A stretch of 64,000 bases of DNA from Geodermatophilus marinus (GCF_003428645.1 NZ_QVQH01000001.1:186001-250000), one strand, 5' to 3'. Counted from the stretch's first letter, positions 42,309-51,435 are shown. Program-made: numbers and translations. The notes: generated from the letters alone by a model not told the origin.

Positions 42309-43094
42309 TCAGCCCTCGCGGTGCACCTTGTGCTGGGCGGCCTGCGCCCGCGGGCGGACGACGAGCAGGTCGACGTTGACGTGGTGCGGGCGGGTCAGCG
42401 CCCAGGCGATGCAGTCGGCGACGTCCTCGGCCACCAGCGGCTCGCGCACCCCGCGGTAGACCGCCTCGGCCTTCTCCCGGTCCTGCACCCGGTTGAGGGT
42501 GAACTCCTCGGTCTTCACCATGCCGGGTGCGATCTCCACCACGCGGACCGGCTGGTCGAACAGCTCCAGCCGCAGGGTCTCGGCCAGCGTGTGCACCGCG
42601 TGCTTGGCGGCCGTGTAGGACGCCCCGCCCTCGTAGCTGATCAGCCCCGCCGTGGAGCCGACGAACAGCAGGTCGCCGGCGCCGGAGGCCACCAGCGCCG
42701 GCAGCAGCGCCTTGGTCAGCCGGACGGTGCCCAGCACGTTCACCTCGTACGTGCGCTGCCAGGACCCCAGGTCGGCCTCGGCGACCGGGGCGGCGTCGAA
42801 GGCGCCGCCGGCGTTGTTCACCAGGACGTCGACCCGGTCGAGGGCGTCGACGAAGGCGTCCACCGACGCGGGGTCGGTGACGTCCAGCGGCAGCGCGCGG
42901 GCGCCGGTCTCCTCGGCCAGCGCGGTCAGCCGGTCGACCCGGCGGGCCCCGACGACGACGTCGAAGCCCTCGGCGGCCAGCCGCCGTGCGGTGGCCGCCC
43001 CGATGCCGCTGGAGGCGCCGGTCACGACGGCCGTCCGGCCCGCACCGGGCAGGTCGGCGGAGGCGGATGCAGACTGGGACGAGGGGTCGGCCAT
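42309..43094 (-). CDS. Short-chain dehydrogenase/reductase (Rv0484c-like)
   Basis: A 261-residue classical SDR. VVTGASSGIGAATA is the cofactor loop, DVLVNNAGG the NNAG motif, GSTAGLISYEGGASYTAAKHAV has the Ser and the Y-x-x-x-K catalytic pair, and EIAPGMVKTEEF follows. The cofactor is probably NADP(H), judging by the ARR after strand 2. The place between murB and mshA is the same as in M. tuberculosis (Rv0484c). The substrate is unknown. Confidence 0.9.
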   Translation of the reverse strand: MADPSSQSASASADLPGAGRTAVVTGASSGIGAATARRLAAEGFDVVVGARRVDRLTALAEETGARALPLDVTDPASVDAFVDALDRVDVLVNNAGGAFDAAPVAEADLGSWQRTYEVNVLGTVRLTKALLPALVASGAGDLLFVGSTAGLISYEGGASYTAAKHAVHTLAETLRLELFDQPVRVVEIAPGMVKTEEFTLNRVQDREKAEAVYRGVREPLVAEDVADCIAWALTRPHHVNVDLLVVRPRAQAAQHKVHREG

Positions 43095-43180
43095 GAGGAC
43101 GATCCTGGCGCTGGTGCAGGATGAGGAGTCGAGCGGGTGCCTCCGGTGCCCCGACCAGGAGCGAGGGCGGGAGGTCGGAC

Positions 43181-44533
43181 GTGGCCGCTCGCCGCCGTCA
43201 CCGGTCGGCCGCGCCCCGGCGGGTGGCGACGCTCTCGGTGCACACCAGCCCCCTCGACCAGCCCGGCGCCGGCGACGCCGGCGGGATGAACGTCTACGTC
43301 GTCGAGGTCTCCCGGCGGCTGGCCGCGCGGGGCATCGAGGTCGAGGTGTTCACCCGCGCCACCTCCAGCGACCTGCCCCCGGTGGCCGAGATGACCCCCG
43401 GCGTCACCGTGCGGCACGTGAGCGCGGGACCGTTCGAGGGCCTGGGCAAGGAGGAGCTGCCGGCACAGCTGTGCGCCTTCACCGCGGCCGTGCTCCGCGA
43501 GGAGGCGCAGCACGAGCCAGGCCACTACGACGTCGTGCACTCGCACTACTGGCTCTCCGGGCAGGTCGGCTGGCTGGCCCGCGACCGGTGGAGCGTGCCG
43601 CTCATCCACACCGCGCACACCCTCGCGAAGGTGAAGAACGCCGCGCTGGCCGCCGGCGACTCCCCCGAGCCGCGGGCGCGCGTGATCGGCGAGGAGCAGG
43701 TGGTCGCGGAGGCCGACCGGCTCGTGGCCAACACCGACGACGAGGCCCGCCAGCTCGTCGAGCACTACGGCGCCGACCCGCGCCGCACCCTGGTCGTCCC
43801 GCCCGGCGTGGACCTCGACCGCTTCAGCCCGGGGGACCGCGCGGCGGCCCGCCGGGAGCTGGGGGTGCCGCGCGGCGCCGTGGTCCTGCTCTTCGTCGGC
43901 CGCATCCAGCCGCTCAAGGCCCCGGACCTGCTGCTGGAGACCGCCGCCCGCATGCTCGCCGAGGACCCGGCGCTGCGCGACCGGCTCGAGGTGCACGTCG
44001 TCGGCGCGCCGAGCGGGTCGGGCCTGGACGCGCCCCGCCGGCTCGAGGAGATGGCCGCCCGCCTCGGCATCGGCGACCGCGTGCGCTTCCTGCCGCCCCA
44101 GCACGCCGAGCGGCTGGCGCTGCACTACCGGGCTGCCGACGTCGCCGTCGTCCCCAGCCACAACGAGTCCTTCGGGCTGGTGGCCCTGGAGGCGCAGGCG
44201 TGCGGCACGCCGGTGGTCGCCGCGGCCGTCGGCGGGCTGCCGACCGCGGTGCGCGACGGCGTCTCCGGGGTCCTGGTGGGCACCCGCGAGCCGGCCGACT
44301 ACGCCGCCGCCATCCGGGCGGTGCTCGGCCGCCGGGAGCTGCTCTCGGCGGGGGCGCGGCGGCACGCCGGCACGTTCTCCTGGGACCGCACGGTGGACGC
44401 GCTGGTGGAGGCGTACACGGCGGCGGGGGCGGAGATGGCCGCCGCCGCGGCGCTGCGCCGGGTGCCGGTGCTGCGGCCCGCGCGGGCGCTGGGCGCGGTC
44501 CTCCCGGTCCCGGGCGCGCAGGTGGCACGCTGA
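43181..44533 (+). CDS. mshA: D-inositol-3-phosphate glycosyltransferase MshA
   Basis: A 450-residue GT-B enzyme that joins GlcNAc from UDP-GlcNAc to inositol-3-phosphate, the first step of mycothiol synthesis. [26 protein letters not shown] is the acceptor-side N-terminus, [11 protein letters not shown] and [12 protein letters not shown] follow, and the GT4 donor side is [17 protein letters not shown] and [27 protein letters not shown] six bases before the GTG at 43181 sets the start; the open frame upstream is not needed. The neighbour genes match Rv0484c-Rv0487. Confidence 0.95.
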   Translation: MAARRRHRSAAPRRVATLSVHTSPLDQPGAGDAGGMNVYVVEVSRRLAARGIEVEVFTRATSSDLPPVAEMTPGVTVRHVSAGPFEGLGKEELPAQLCAFTAAVLREEAQHEPGHYDVVHSHYWLSGQVGWLARDRWSVPLIHTAHTLAKVKNAALAAGDSPEPRARVIGEEQVVAEADRLVANTDDEARQLVEHYGADPRRTLVVPPGVDLDRFSPGDRAAARRELGVPRGAVVLLFVGRIQPLKAPDLLLETAARMLAEDPALRDRLEVHVVGAPSGSGLDAPRRLEEMAARLGIGDRVRFLPPQHAERLALHYRAADVAVVPSHNESFGLVALEAQACGTPVVAAAVGGLPTAVRDGVSGVLVGTREPADYAAAIRAVLGRRELLSAGARRHAGTFSWDRTVDALVEAYTAAGAEMAAAAALRRVPVLRPARALGAVLPVPGAQVAR

Positions 44534-44552
44534 GCACGGTCGGGGAGGTGCG

Positions 44553-45089
44553 GTGAGCGGACGACGGGTGGTCGACGAGCTGGACGCCGTCGTCGGGCAG
44601 ACCCTCCGGGACGCCGAGCTGGTGCACGAGCACCCCGCCCCCGGGCGCTGGCTGGTCGACCTGCCCGGCACCAGGAAGCTGAAGACGGTCTGCGGCCTGG
44701 TCGTGGGGGAGCACTCGCTGCGCGTCGAGGCCTTCGTCTGCCGGCAGCCGGACGAGAACCGCGAGCAGCTGTGGACCTACCTGCTGCAGCACAACGCCCG
44801 GATGTACGCGGTGGCCTACTCGATCGACGCCGTCGGGGACGTCTACCTGACCGGCCGGCTGCCGCACGCCGCGGTGACGCCCGAGGAGCTCGACCGGGTC
44901 CTCGGCGCGGTGCTGAGCTACGCCGACGACCACTTCAACACCCTGCTGGAGATCGGCTTCGGCACCTCGATCCGCCGGGAGTGGGAGTGGCGGGTCGCGC
45001 GCGGGGAGTCCCTGGCCAACCTGGAGGCGTTCGCCGACTTCGTCGACCCCGGCCGGCGCGGCAGGGGGTCCGCGGACGGCGGGGCGTGA
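44553..45089 (+). CDS. YbjN-domain protein (Rv0487-like)
   Basis: A 178-residue protein with the type III secretion-chaperone-like YbjN fold: WLVDLPGTRKLKTVCGLVVGEHSLRVEAFVCRQPDENREQLWTYLL. YLTGRLPHAAVTPEELDRVLGAVLSYADDHFNTLLEIGF is strongly conserved in the Actinobacteria. Function is unknown; the constant place after mshA suggests a link to mycothiol or to the downstream genes. GGGGAGG precedes the GTG. The stop overlaps the exporter start (GTGA). Confidence 0.88.
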   Translation: MSGRRVVDELDAVVGQTLRDAELVHEHPAPGRWLVDLPGTRKLKTVCGLVVGEHSLRVEAFVCRQPDENREQLWTYLLQHNARMYAVAYSIDAVGDVYLTGRLPHAAVTPEELDRVLGAVLSYADDHFNTLLEIGFGTSIRREWEWRVARGESLANLEAFADFVDPGRRGRGSADGGA

Positions 45090-46678
45090 CCGCCACCGAC
45101 CGCGCGACGTCGGCCCCGCAGGACGCGGAGCTCCCACCCGGCTACGCCCGCCGCTGGTGGGTGCTGGGCACGATGACGCTGTGCCTGCTCGTGGTGATCA
45201 TGGGCAACACCACGCTGAACGTGGCCATCCCGACCCTGCAGCGCCAGCTCGGCGCCACCCAGGGGCAGCTGCAGTGGGCGATCGACGCCTACATCCTCGT
45301 CTTCGCCGGGCTGCTGTTCTCCTGGGGCGTGGTCGGGGACCGGATCGGCCGCCGCCGCGTGCTGCTGATCGGGCTGTCGATCTACGCGGTGGCCTCGGTG
45401 CTCGGCGCCTTCAGCGACAGCCCCTGGCAGCTCATCCTGTGGCGGGCGGTCATGGGCATCGGCGGGGCCGCGGTGCAGCCGGCGACCCTGGCGGTGATCA
45501 CCAACGTGTTCCCGCCGGGCGAGCGCGGCCGGGCCATCGGGGTGTGGGCCGGTGCGGCGGGGCTGGCGGTGGCCGGCGGGCCGCTGGCCAGCGGCGCGGT
45601 GCTCGAGCACTTCTGGTGGGGCGCGATCTTCCTCATCCCCGTCCCGGTCGCGCTGCTGGGCATCGCGGGCGCGCTGACGCTGGTCCCCGAGTCGCGGGAC
45701 CCCGCGCCCGGCCGGCTCGACGTCCCCGGCGTGCTGCTGTCGATCGTGGCCCTGGCCGGGCTGGTCTACGGGATCATCCACGGCGGCTCGGGCGCCGGGT
45801 GGACGTCCCCGGGCGTGCTCGTCCCGCTGCTGGGCGGGCTGCTGCTGCTGGGCCTGTTCGTCTGGCTGCAGAAGCGCTCGACCCACCCCGCGCTCGACGT
45901 CACGCTGTTCCGCAACCCGGCCTTCTCGGCCGCCGCGGCCGCCCTGGGGCTGAACTTCTTCGCGCTGATGGGCGCGACCTTCTACCTCGTCTACTACCTG
46001 CAGGGGGTCCGCGGCTACAGCCCGCTGGAGAGCGGCGCCGCGCTCATCCCGGTGGCGCTCGGCATGTCGCTCATGGCCCCGCAGAGCTCGCGGCTGGCCG
46101 AGCGCTTCGGCGCGAAGGCCGTCGTCGGCACCGGTTTCGTGCTCATCGGCTCGTCGTTCCTCGGGTTCCAGCTGCTCGACGGGGGGTCGCCGCTGCCGCT
46201 GCTGCTGACCGTGCTGAGCGTGCAGGGCCTGGGCATGGGCGCCGTCATGGCCCCGACGACGGAGTCGATCATGTCGGTGGTACCGCGGCACAAGGCCGGC
46301 GCCGGGGCGGCGGTGAACAACTCGGTGCGCCAGGTCGGTGGCGCGCTCGGCGTGGCGACGCTGGGCTCGCTGCTGTCGGCGACCTACGCGGCGCGGCTCG
46401 GCGACGCCCTCGACGTGCTGCCGGCCGACGTCCGCGCCGACGCCCGGACCTCCGTCGTCGCCACCCTGGAGGCGCTGGCGCGGGCCCGGGCCGGCGGGGA
46501 CGAGGAGCTGGCCGCGGCGGCCGGGGCGCTGGTCGAGCCCGCCCGGGAGGCGTTCGTCTCGGCCATGCACGTCACGGCCCTGGGGACGGCGACCGCCTCG
46601 GCCGTGGCCGCGGTGGTCGTGTTCACCTGGCTGCCCGGGCGCCGGCCGGAGCAGGTCGCCGCGCCGTCCCGCCGGTAG
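45086..46678 (+). CDS. DHA2-type MFS drug exporter (EmrB/QacA family)
   Basis: A 530-residue protein with 14 membrane helices. GDRIGRRRVLLIGLSIYA is MFS motif A, LWRAVMGIGGAAVQPATLAVI and WAGAAGLAVAGGPLASGAVLEHFWWGAIFLIPVP (motif C-like) are typical of proton-driven multidrug exporters. The substrate cannot be told. It is translationally coupled to the YbjN gene, which is not usual for exporters and may mean that the mshA-linked unit includes thiol-conjugate export. Confidence 0.9.
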   Translation: MTATDRATSAPQDAELPPGYARRWWVLGTMTLCLLVVIMGNTTLNVAIPTLQRQLGATQGQLQWAIDAYILVFAGLLFSWGVVGDRIGRRRVLLIGLSIYAVASVLGAFSDSPWQLILWRAVMGIGGAAVQPATLAVITNVFPPGERGRAIGVWAGAAGLAVAGGPLASGAVLEHFWWGAIFLIPVPVALLGIAGALTLVPESRDPAPGRLDVPGVLLSIVALAGLVYGIIHGGSGAGWTSPGVLVPLLGGLLLLGLFVWLQKRSTHPALDVTLFRNPAFSAAAAALGLNFFALMGATFYLVYYLQGVRGYSPLESGAALIPVALGMSLMAPQSSRLAERFGAKAVVGTGFVLIGSSFLGFQLLDGGSPLPLLLTVLSVQGLGMGAVMAPTTESIMSVVPRHKAGAGAAVNNSVRQVGGALGVATLGSLLSATYAARLGDALDVLPADVRADARTSVVATLEALARARAGGDEELAAAAGALVEPAREAFVSAMHVTALGTATASAVAAVVVFTWLPGRRPEQVAAPSRR

Positions 46679-46792
46679 GTCACCGGCGCCGGCGGCCGCC
46701 GGCCCCCCGGGTCGGACGCCCAGCGGGTGCCCGGCACCCCACCGGGCGACACCGCCCCGCGCGGGCGCCCGGGAGCGGTTAGCGTGACGCTG

Positions 46793-47092
46793 GTGCAGGA
46801 GCTGACGGGGCAGGAGCGCTTCGTGCGGGCCTGCGTCGGGGTGGTCGCCGCCTCGGCGCTGGCCTACCCCCTCGTGCTGGCCTCGGTGCGGCTGCTGGTC
46901 GCCCAGCTGCTCGTCGTCGACGTGGCCGCGGTGGTGGTCTGGCTGTGCGTCGGCATCGCCTGCAGCGTCGGTGCGGTGGCGGCGCTGCGCTGGGGCGCGG
47001 TGCGCCGGGTGCGCAGCCCCTGGCTGCTGGCCGGGCTGCTGCCGCCGGCGGCCTTCGAGCTGTGGGTGCTCTGGCCGCTGCTCACCGCGTGA
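46793..47092 (+). CDS. Small membrane protein of unknown function
   Basis: A 99-residue protein with three membrane helices ([62 protein letters not shown]). The start is the GTG at 46793, where TAGCGT (46780-46785) lies seven bases upstream, so it is leaderless. No family is recognised. Confidence 0.65.
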   Translation: MQELTGQERFVRACVGVVAASALAYPLVLASVRLLVAQLLVVDVAAVVVWLCVGIACSVGAVAALRWGAVRRVRSPWLLAGLLPPAAFELWVLWPLLTA

Positions 47093-47126
47093 GGCCGGTC
47101 CCGGCGGGGTCGGGCAGGATGGCGGC

Positions 47127-47891
47127 GTGACCACGTCGTCCTCGACCTACACCCTCGTGCTGCTCCGCCACGGCGAGAGCGAGTGGAACAAGGCCAACCT
47201 GTTCACCGGCTGGGTGGACGTGCCGCTGTCGGAGAAGGGCCGGGAGGAGGCCGCGACGGGTGGCCGGCTGCTGGCCGAGCACGGCCTGCTGCCCGACGTC
47301 TCGCACACCTCGCTGCTGCGCCGGGCGATCATGACCGCCGAGCTGTCCCTCCACGAGGCCGACCGGCAGTGGATCCCCGTCAAGCGCTCCTGGCGGCTCA
47401 ACGAGCGGCACTACGGCGCGCTGCAGGGCAAGGACAAGGCCGCGACCCTCGCCGAGTTCGGCGAGGAGCAGTTCATGACGTGGCGCCGTTCCTACGACAC
47501 CCCGCCGCCGCCCATCGAGCCCGGCAGCGAGTTCTCCCAGGACGGCGACCCGCGGTACGCGTTCCTGCCGTCGGAGGCCCGGCCGGCGACCGAGTGCCTC
47601 AAGGACGTCGTCGTCCGGATGCTGCCCTACTGGTACGACGCGATCGTGCCCGACCTGCGCCTGGGCCAGACGGTGCTCGTGGCCGCGCACGGCAACAGCC
47701 TGCGGGCCCTCGTGAAGCACCTCGACGGCATGGGGGACGACGAGGTGGTGGGGTTGAACATCCCGACCGGGGTCCCGCTGCGCTACGACCTCGACGACGA
47801 CCTGAGGCCGGTGCGGCCCGGCGGCGAGTACCTGGACCCGGCCGCGGCCGCGGCCGCCATCGAGGCGGTCCGCAACCAGGGCCGGAAGTAG
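47127..47891 (+). CDS. gpmA: 2,3-bisphosphoglycerate-dependent phosphoglycerate mutase
   Basis: A 254-residue glycolytic enzyme that interconverts 3- and 2-phosphoglycerate. [29 protein letters not shown] holds the phospho-His (about residue 15), [24 protein letters not shown] the substrate Glu, and [20 protein letters not shown] the second His. CAGGAT six bases before the GTG suggests a leaderless start. The neighbourhood gpm-senX3-regX3 is conserved in Actinobacteria. Confidence 0.96.
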   Translation: MTTSSSTYTLVLLRHGESEWNKANLFTGWVDVPLSEKGREEAATGGRLLAEHGLLPDVSHTSLLRRAIMTAELSLHEADRQWIPVKRSWRLNERHYGALQGKDKAATLAEFGEEQFMTWRRSYDTPPPPIEPGSEFSQDGDPRYAFLPSEARPATECLKDVVVRMLPYWYDAIVPDLRLGQTVLVAAHGNSLRALVKHLDGMGDDEVVGLNIPTGVPLRYDLDDDLRPVRPGGEYLDPAAAAAAIEAVRNQGRK

Positions 47892-47893
47892 CC

Positions 47894-47940
47894 GGCGCCC
47901 TCGGCGGGGCCCGCGCGCCGGGCGGTCTGCCGAGGGCGCC
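47894..47940. terminator. Bidirectional terminator between gpmA and phoU
   Basis: A perfect 12-bp stem, GGCGCCCTCGGC (47894-47905) with GCCGAGGGCGCC (47929-47940), around a 23-nt loop. It fills the gap between two converging genes. Confidence 0.75.
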
Positions 47941-47944
47941 CGGG

Positions 47945-48604
47945 TCAGGTCGCGGTGGCGTGCATCTCCCGCTCGCCGGTCACCAGGAAGACCACCCGGC
48001 GGGCAACGCTCACCGCGTGGTCGGCGAAGCGCTCGTAGTACCGGCCCAGCAGGGTGATGTCGATCGCCGCCTCCATGCCGTGCGACCAGTCGTTGGCGAG
48101 CAGCTCGGCGAAGAGCTGCCGGTGCAGCTTGTCCATGAGCTCGTCGTCGGCCTCGAGCGCCGCGGCGGCGTCGACGTCGAGCTCGGCGATCACGGACGCG
48201 GTCTGCCGGACCAGGCTCTCGGCCACGTGCCCGGCCTCGAGGAAGATCGGCCGCAGCTCCTGCGGGACGGCGCGGTCCGGGAAGCGCATCCGGGCCAGCT
48301 TGGCCACGTGGACGGCGAGGTCCCCCATGCGCTCCAGGTCGGCGATGATCCGCATCGCCGCGGTGATCGTGCGCAGGTCCGTGGCCACCGGGGCCTGCCG
48401 GGCCAGCAGCGTGAAGCAGCGCTCCTCGATGCTCGTGCGCATGTCGTCGATGGGCCCGTCGCCCTCGATGACCAGGTTCGCCAGGTCCACGTCGGCGTCG
48501 AGCAGGGAGGTGGTGGCCTTGCTCATCGCCGAGCCCACGGCGTTGGTCATCTCGACCAGGCAGTTGTTGATGTCGTCGAGTTCCTCGTGGTAGTGCTGGC
48601 GCAC
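47945..48604 (-). CDS. phoU: Phosphate-signalling modulator PhoU
   Basis: A 219-residue protein of two three-helix PhoU repeats. HYHEELDDINNCLVEMTNAVGSAMSKA is repeat 1 with AMRIIADLERMGDLAVHVAKLA as its E/DxxxD metal-binding helix; repeat 2 ends ITLLGRYYERFADHAVSVARRV. PhoU links the state of the Pst transporter to the SenX3/PhoR kinase and keeps it off when phosphate is high. GAGGAG lies five bases before the GTG at 48604. The gene is divergent from senX3 and has a PHO box in its promoter. Confidence 0.95.
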   Translation of the reverse strand: MRQHYHEELDDINNCLVEMTNAVGSAMSKATTSLLDADVDLANLVIEGDGPIDDMRTSIEERCFTLLARQAPVATDLRTITAAMRIIADLERMGDLAVHVAKLARMRFPDRAVPQELRPIFLEAGHVAESLVRQTASVIAELDVDAAAALEADDELMDKLHRQLFAELLANDWSHGMEAAIDITLLGRYYERFADHAVSVARRVVFLVTGEREMHATAT

Positions 48605-48693
48605 CGTGTCCTCCTCGTCGGCCGGCCGGCCGCGGCCGTGGGCAGCTGGCACCGCGGGCCGTGGGTTCGACGTCGCGGGCGCACTCTCCGTCG

Positions 48694-48759
48694 AGGGTAG
48701 GTCCAGCGCCTGCCCCCTGGCGGCCGGGACGGTGAACGGCCGGGCACCGCGGCGTGAAC
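48694..48759 (-). promoter_or_regulatory. phoU promoter with PHO-box repeats
   Basis: On the minus strand 11-nt units GTTCACGCCGC (48759-48749), GGTGCCCGGCC (48748-48738) and GTTCACCGTCC (48737-48727) stand in phase. The middle unit is degenerate. A TACCCT -10 box (48699-48694) follows after 27 nt, exactly the distance seen in the pstS promoter. The box also lies about 70 nt before the senX3 start, so it may control both directions. Confidence 0.75.
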
Positions 48760-48817
48760 AGTCCCCGTCCCAGGTGTCCACCACCCGGACGGGCGATGAC
48801 GGAGGGTCGCGGCCGCC

Positions 48818-48830
48818 TAGCATCACGGTC
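48818..48830 (+). promoter_or_regulatory. -10 box of the leaderless senX3-regX3 operon
   Basis: TAGCAT at 48818-48823, seven bases before the GTG at 48831. A weak GATGAC (48795-48800) lies 17 bp upstream as a possible -35. Confidence 0.65.
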
Positions 48831-50033
48831 GTGAGCCCCACGGTCGCCCTCGTGGTCGGCCTGGTCGTCGGTGGCGCCCTGGTCGCCACCGTCCTGCTGC
48901 TCCACGCCCGGCCGGGCCCGAGGCCGCCGGCGCCGCTGCCGGCCCCGCCTCCGGAGGCGGTCCTGGCCCGCCGGCTGGTCGACCTCATGGACCCGGCCGT
49001 CGTCCTGCTGGACGCCGCCGACGTCGTGGTGCTCGCCAACCGGGCCGCGCGCGGCCTCGGCATCGTGCGCGACACCCGCCTGGTGGTCCCCGAGCTGCTG
49101 GAGATCGCCCGCGCCGCGCGCGACGGCGGCCGGCCCCGCACGGACGTGCCGCTGCCCGGGGCGCTGGTCGGGTCCAGCCCGCGCATGGTGGGGGTGCACG
49201 GCCTGCTCCTGGCCGCGGGGCCCGGTCCCGGCACGGGGCCGGTCGCGCTGGTGCTCCAGGACGTCACCGAGGCCCGCCGGGTGGAGGCCGTCCGCCGGGA
49301 CTTCGTCGCCAACGTCGGGCACGAGCTCAAGACCCCGGTGGGTGCCCTGTCCCTGCTGGCCGAGGCGATCGAGGACGCCGCCGACGACCCCGAGACGGTG
49401 CGCCGGTTCGCCAGCCGGATGAGCCACGAGGCCGACCGGCTGGGCCGGCTGGTCCGCGAGCTCATCGACCTGTCCCGCCTGCAGGGCGGCGAGCCCATGC
49501 CCGAGCTGGTCCCGGTCGAGGTCGACCGCGTCGTCGCCGAGGCGGTCGACCGGACGGGGCTGGCGGCGTCGGCGAAGCGGATCCCCATCGCCACCGGCGG
49601 CGAGCAGGGGCTCGTGGTCCGCGGGGTCGAGTCCCAGCTGGCCACCGCGGTGACCAACCTGCTGGCCAACGCCGTGACCTACAGCCCCGAGGGCACCCGG
49701 ATCGCGGTCGGGGCCCGGTCCCGGTCCGGCTTCGCGGAGATCACCGTGACCGACAGCGGGATCGGCATCCCGCGGAAGGACCGCTCCCGGATCTTCGAGC
49801 GCTTCTACCGGGTGGACCAGTCGCGGGCCAGCAGCACCGGGGGTACCGGCCTCGGCCTCGCGATCGTCAAGCACGTCGCCAGCAACCACGGCGGCGCGGT
49901 GACCGTGTGGAGCGAGGAGGGCCTCGGCTCCACGTTCACCCTGCGCATCCCCCTGGCCGCCCGCCCCGCGGACGACCCCGATGCCCCAGCCGGCGACGCC
50001 GTCGCCGCCGACGTCTCGAAGGGACGCTCATGA
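48831..50033 (+). CDS. senX3: Phosphate-responsive sensor kinase SenX3
   Basis: A 400-residue kinase. One N-terminal membrane helix (TVALVVGLVVGGALVATVLLL), a PAS domain (about 45-150, VDLMDPAVVLLDAADVVVLANRAARGLGI), HisKA with FVANVGHELKTPVGAL, and HATPase_c with NLLANAVTYSPEG, DSGIGIPRKDRSRIFERFYRVDQSRA and GGTGLGLAIVKHV. The short outer part and PAS domain are as in SenX3/PhoR of the Actinobacteria, which sense phosphate through PstSCAB and PhoU, not a ligand outside. Next to phoU and regX3. Confidence 0.95.
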   Translation: MSPTVALVVGLVVGGALVATVLLLHARPGPRPPAPLPAPPPEAVLARRLVDLMDPAVVLLDAADVVVLANRAARGLGIVRDTRLVVPELLEIARAARDGGRPRTDVPLPGALVGSSPRMVGVHGLLLAAGPGPGTGPVALVLQDVTEARRVEAVRRDFVANVGHELKTPVGALSLLAEAIEDAADDPETVRRFASRMSHEADRLGRLVRELIDLSRLQGGEPMPELVPVEVDRVVAEAVDRTGLAASAKRIPIATGGEQGLVVRGVESQLATAVTNLLANAVTYSPEGTRIAVGARSRSGFAEITVTDSGIGIPRKDRSRIFERFYRVDQSRASSTGGTGLGLAIVKHVASNHGGAVTVWSEEGLGSTFTLRIPLAARPADDPDAPAGDAVAADVSKGRS

Positions 50034-50710
50034 CGCGAGTGCTCGTGGTGGAGGACGAGGAGTCCTTCTCCGATGCGCTGTCCTACATGCTGCGGAAGGA
50101 GGGGTTCGACGCCGTCGTCGCCGGGACCGGTCCCGAGGCGCTGTCGGAGTTCGACCGCGGCGGCGCCGACATCGTGCTGCTGGACCTCATGCTGCCCGGG
50201 TTGCCCGGCACCGAGGTGTGCCGCTCGCTGCGGGCCCGGAGCAGCGTGCCGATCATCATGCTCACGGCCAAGGACGCCGAGATCGACAAGGTCGTCGGGC
50301 TCGAGCTCGGCGCCGACGACTACGTGACCAAGCCCTACTCCGCTCGCGAGCTGGTGGCCCGCATCCGAGCCGTGCTGCGCCGCGGGGGCGACGCCGAGGC
50401 GCCCGTGGAGGCCACGCTGGAGGCCGGCCCGGTGCGGATGGACGTCGAGCGGCACGTGGTCTCCGTCGACGGGGAGACGGTGGCCCTGCCGCTCAAGGAG
50501 TTCGACCTGCTCGAGCTGCTGCTGCGCAACGCCGGGCGGGTCCTCACCCGGGTGCAGCTGATCGACCGGGTGTGGGGGTCGGACTACGTCGGCGACACCA
50601 AGACCCTCGACGTCCACGTCAAGCGGCTGCGCGCCAAGATCGAGCCCGACCCGGCGAACCCCCGCCACCTCGTGACCGTCCGCGGCCTGGGGTACAAGTT
50701 CGAGGCGTGA
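50030..50710 (+). CDS. regX3: Phosphate response regulator RegX3
   Basis: A 226-residue OmpR-family regulator. VLVVEDEESFSDAL is the acidic pocket, DIVLLDLMLPG has the phospho-Asp (about residue 52), MLTAKD and TKPYSARELVARI follow, and the winged helix is LPLKEFDLLELLLRNAGRVLTRVQLIDRVWGSDYVGDTKTLDVHVKRLRAKIE. In mycobacteria RegX3 binds GTTCACC direct repeats and turns on pst, phoA and its own operon. The two PHO boxes in this window are its expected targets. The ATG overlaps the senX3 stop (ATGA). Confidence 0.95.
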   Translation: MTRVLVVEDEESFSDALSYMLRKEGFDAVVAGTGPEALSEFDRGGADIVLLDLMLPGLPGTEVCRSLRARSSVPIIMLTAKDAEIDKVVGLELGADDYVTKPYSARELVARIRAVLRRGGDAEAPVEATLEAGPVRMDVERHVVSVDGETVALPLKEFDLLELLLRNAGRVLTRVQLIDRVWGSDYVGDTKTLDVHVKRLRAKIEPDPANPRHLVTVRGLGYKFEA

Positions 50711-50718
50711 CGCGGTGT

Positions 50719-50766
50719 CCATGGTCGGCCCACCGGCCTGGCCCATGGTCGGCCTACCGGCCTCCG
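50719..50766 (+). repeat. Two 24-bp tandem units after regX3
   Basis: CCATGGTCGGCCCACCGGCC and the near-copy 24 bases later (50719-50742, 50743-50766) differ at a few positions. They lie directly after the regX3 stop and lead into a larger repeat. Confidence 0.7.
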
Positions 50767-50880
50767 ACCGCGGCCAGGAGCCGTCCCCGGCCGCCGCTGA
50801 GCCGTGCGCTCGCTCCGCTCGTCGGGGACCCTGCGGGCCCCGCTCCGCGCGGGCATCCGCGGCCAGGTGCCGTCCCCGGC
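50767..50880 (-). repeat. Dispersed intergenic repeat, one full and one partial copy
   Basis: Read on the minus strand, 50841-50767 runs from GGGGCCCGCAGGGTCCCCGA to GGGGACGGCTCCTGGCCGCGG. The same start (GGGGCCCGGAGGGTCCCCGA) and end (GGGGACGGCACCTGGCCGCG) frame the two repeats at 63756-63943. A partial copy (end part only) is at 50879-50857. All sit after gene ends. Confidence 0.65.
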
Positions 50881-50926
50881 GGGCGCCGAGCCGTACCGGC
50901 CCGGCTCGGCAGCGGGGCCGGCCGGG

Positions 50927-51148
50927 TCACTGCCCCCGGCCGGTCTCGTCCTGCAGTGCGTCGATCCGCTGCGAGGCCTCGGCCTTGGTGAGGTCGTCGG
51001 GGACCTCCTCGCCGGCCTGGCGGGCCAGCGTGTGCAGGTAGCTCTGCTGGGCCCCGGTGGCCGGCTCGTCGCCGGTCACCCAGTCCGACGGGTCCTTCTC
51101 CGCGGTCGGGTCGCCGGCCGCGCCGGTGTTGGTCCTGTCGTCGCTCAT
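50927..51148 (-). CDS. DUF3072 small protein
   Basis: A 73-residue protein. The C-terminal half (ATGAQQSYLHTLARQAGEEVPDDLTKAEASQRIDALQDE) matches DUF3072, a helical domain of unknown function that resembles a SAP-like or small nucleic-acid-binding unit; the N-terminal half is polar and disordered. The ATG at 51148 is chosen because the frame before it is unlike coding sequence. Confidence 0.82.
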   Translation of the reverse strand: MSDDRTNTGAAGDPTAEKDPSDWVTGDEPATGAQQSYLHTLARQAGEEVPDDLTKAEASQRIDALQDETGRGQ

Positions 51149-51192
51149 GTGTTCGACGGTAGGCCCATCCGGCCTGCTCCGCAGGGCGGGGC

Positions 51193-51399
51193 TCAGACGC
51201 CGACCAGCGCGCGGTCGGCGTCGGCGGTGCGGCGCTGAGCCGCAGCGGTCCACCGCCGGCCGGTCCGGTAGACGTGGAGCTCGCCGCACGGGCACTCGAC
51301 GTGCAGGGCGATGTGGGTGGGGTGGTTCACCACCGAGCGGATGCGCCGCTCGGCGACGAGCTCGTCGGTGCCGGTCACGGGGCAGGTGATGAGGAACAT
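51193..51399 (-). CDS. Small Cys-containing protein of unknown function
   Basis: About 68 residues from the ATG at 51399. MFLITCPVTGTDELV and HVECPCGELHVYR have a C-P ... C-x-C pattern that could hold a metal. VNHPTHIALHVECPCGE resembles short zinc-ribbon-like proteins in Actinobacteria. A GTG at 51432 would add 11 residues. It is divergent from the GlxA-type regulator. Confidence 0.6.
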   Translation of the reverse strand: MFLITCPVTGTDELVAERRIRSVVNHPTHIALHVECPCGELHVYRTGRRWTAAAQRRTADADRALVGV

Positions 51400-51435
51400 G
51401 CCGAGAGCCTGCGCCGACCGCCCGAACCGCACGAG

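Noticed and set aside
45191-45206. GTGATCATGGGC match to the dispersed GATC element
   Set aside because: It lies inside the exporter gene coding for VIMGN in a membrane helix and has no inverted partner.
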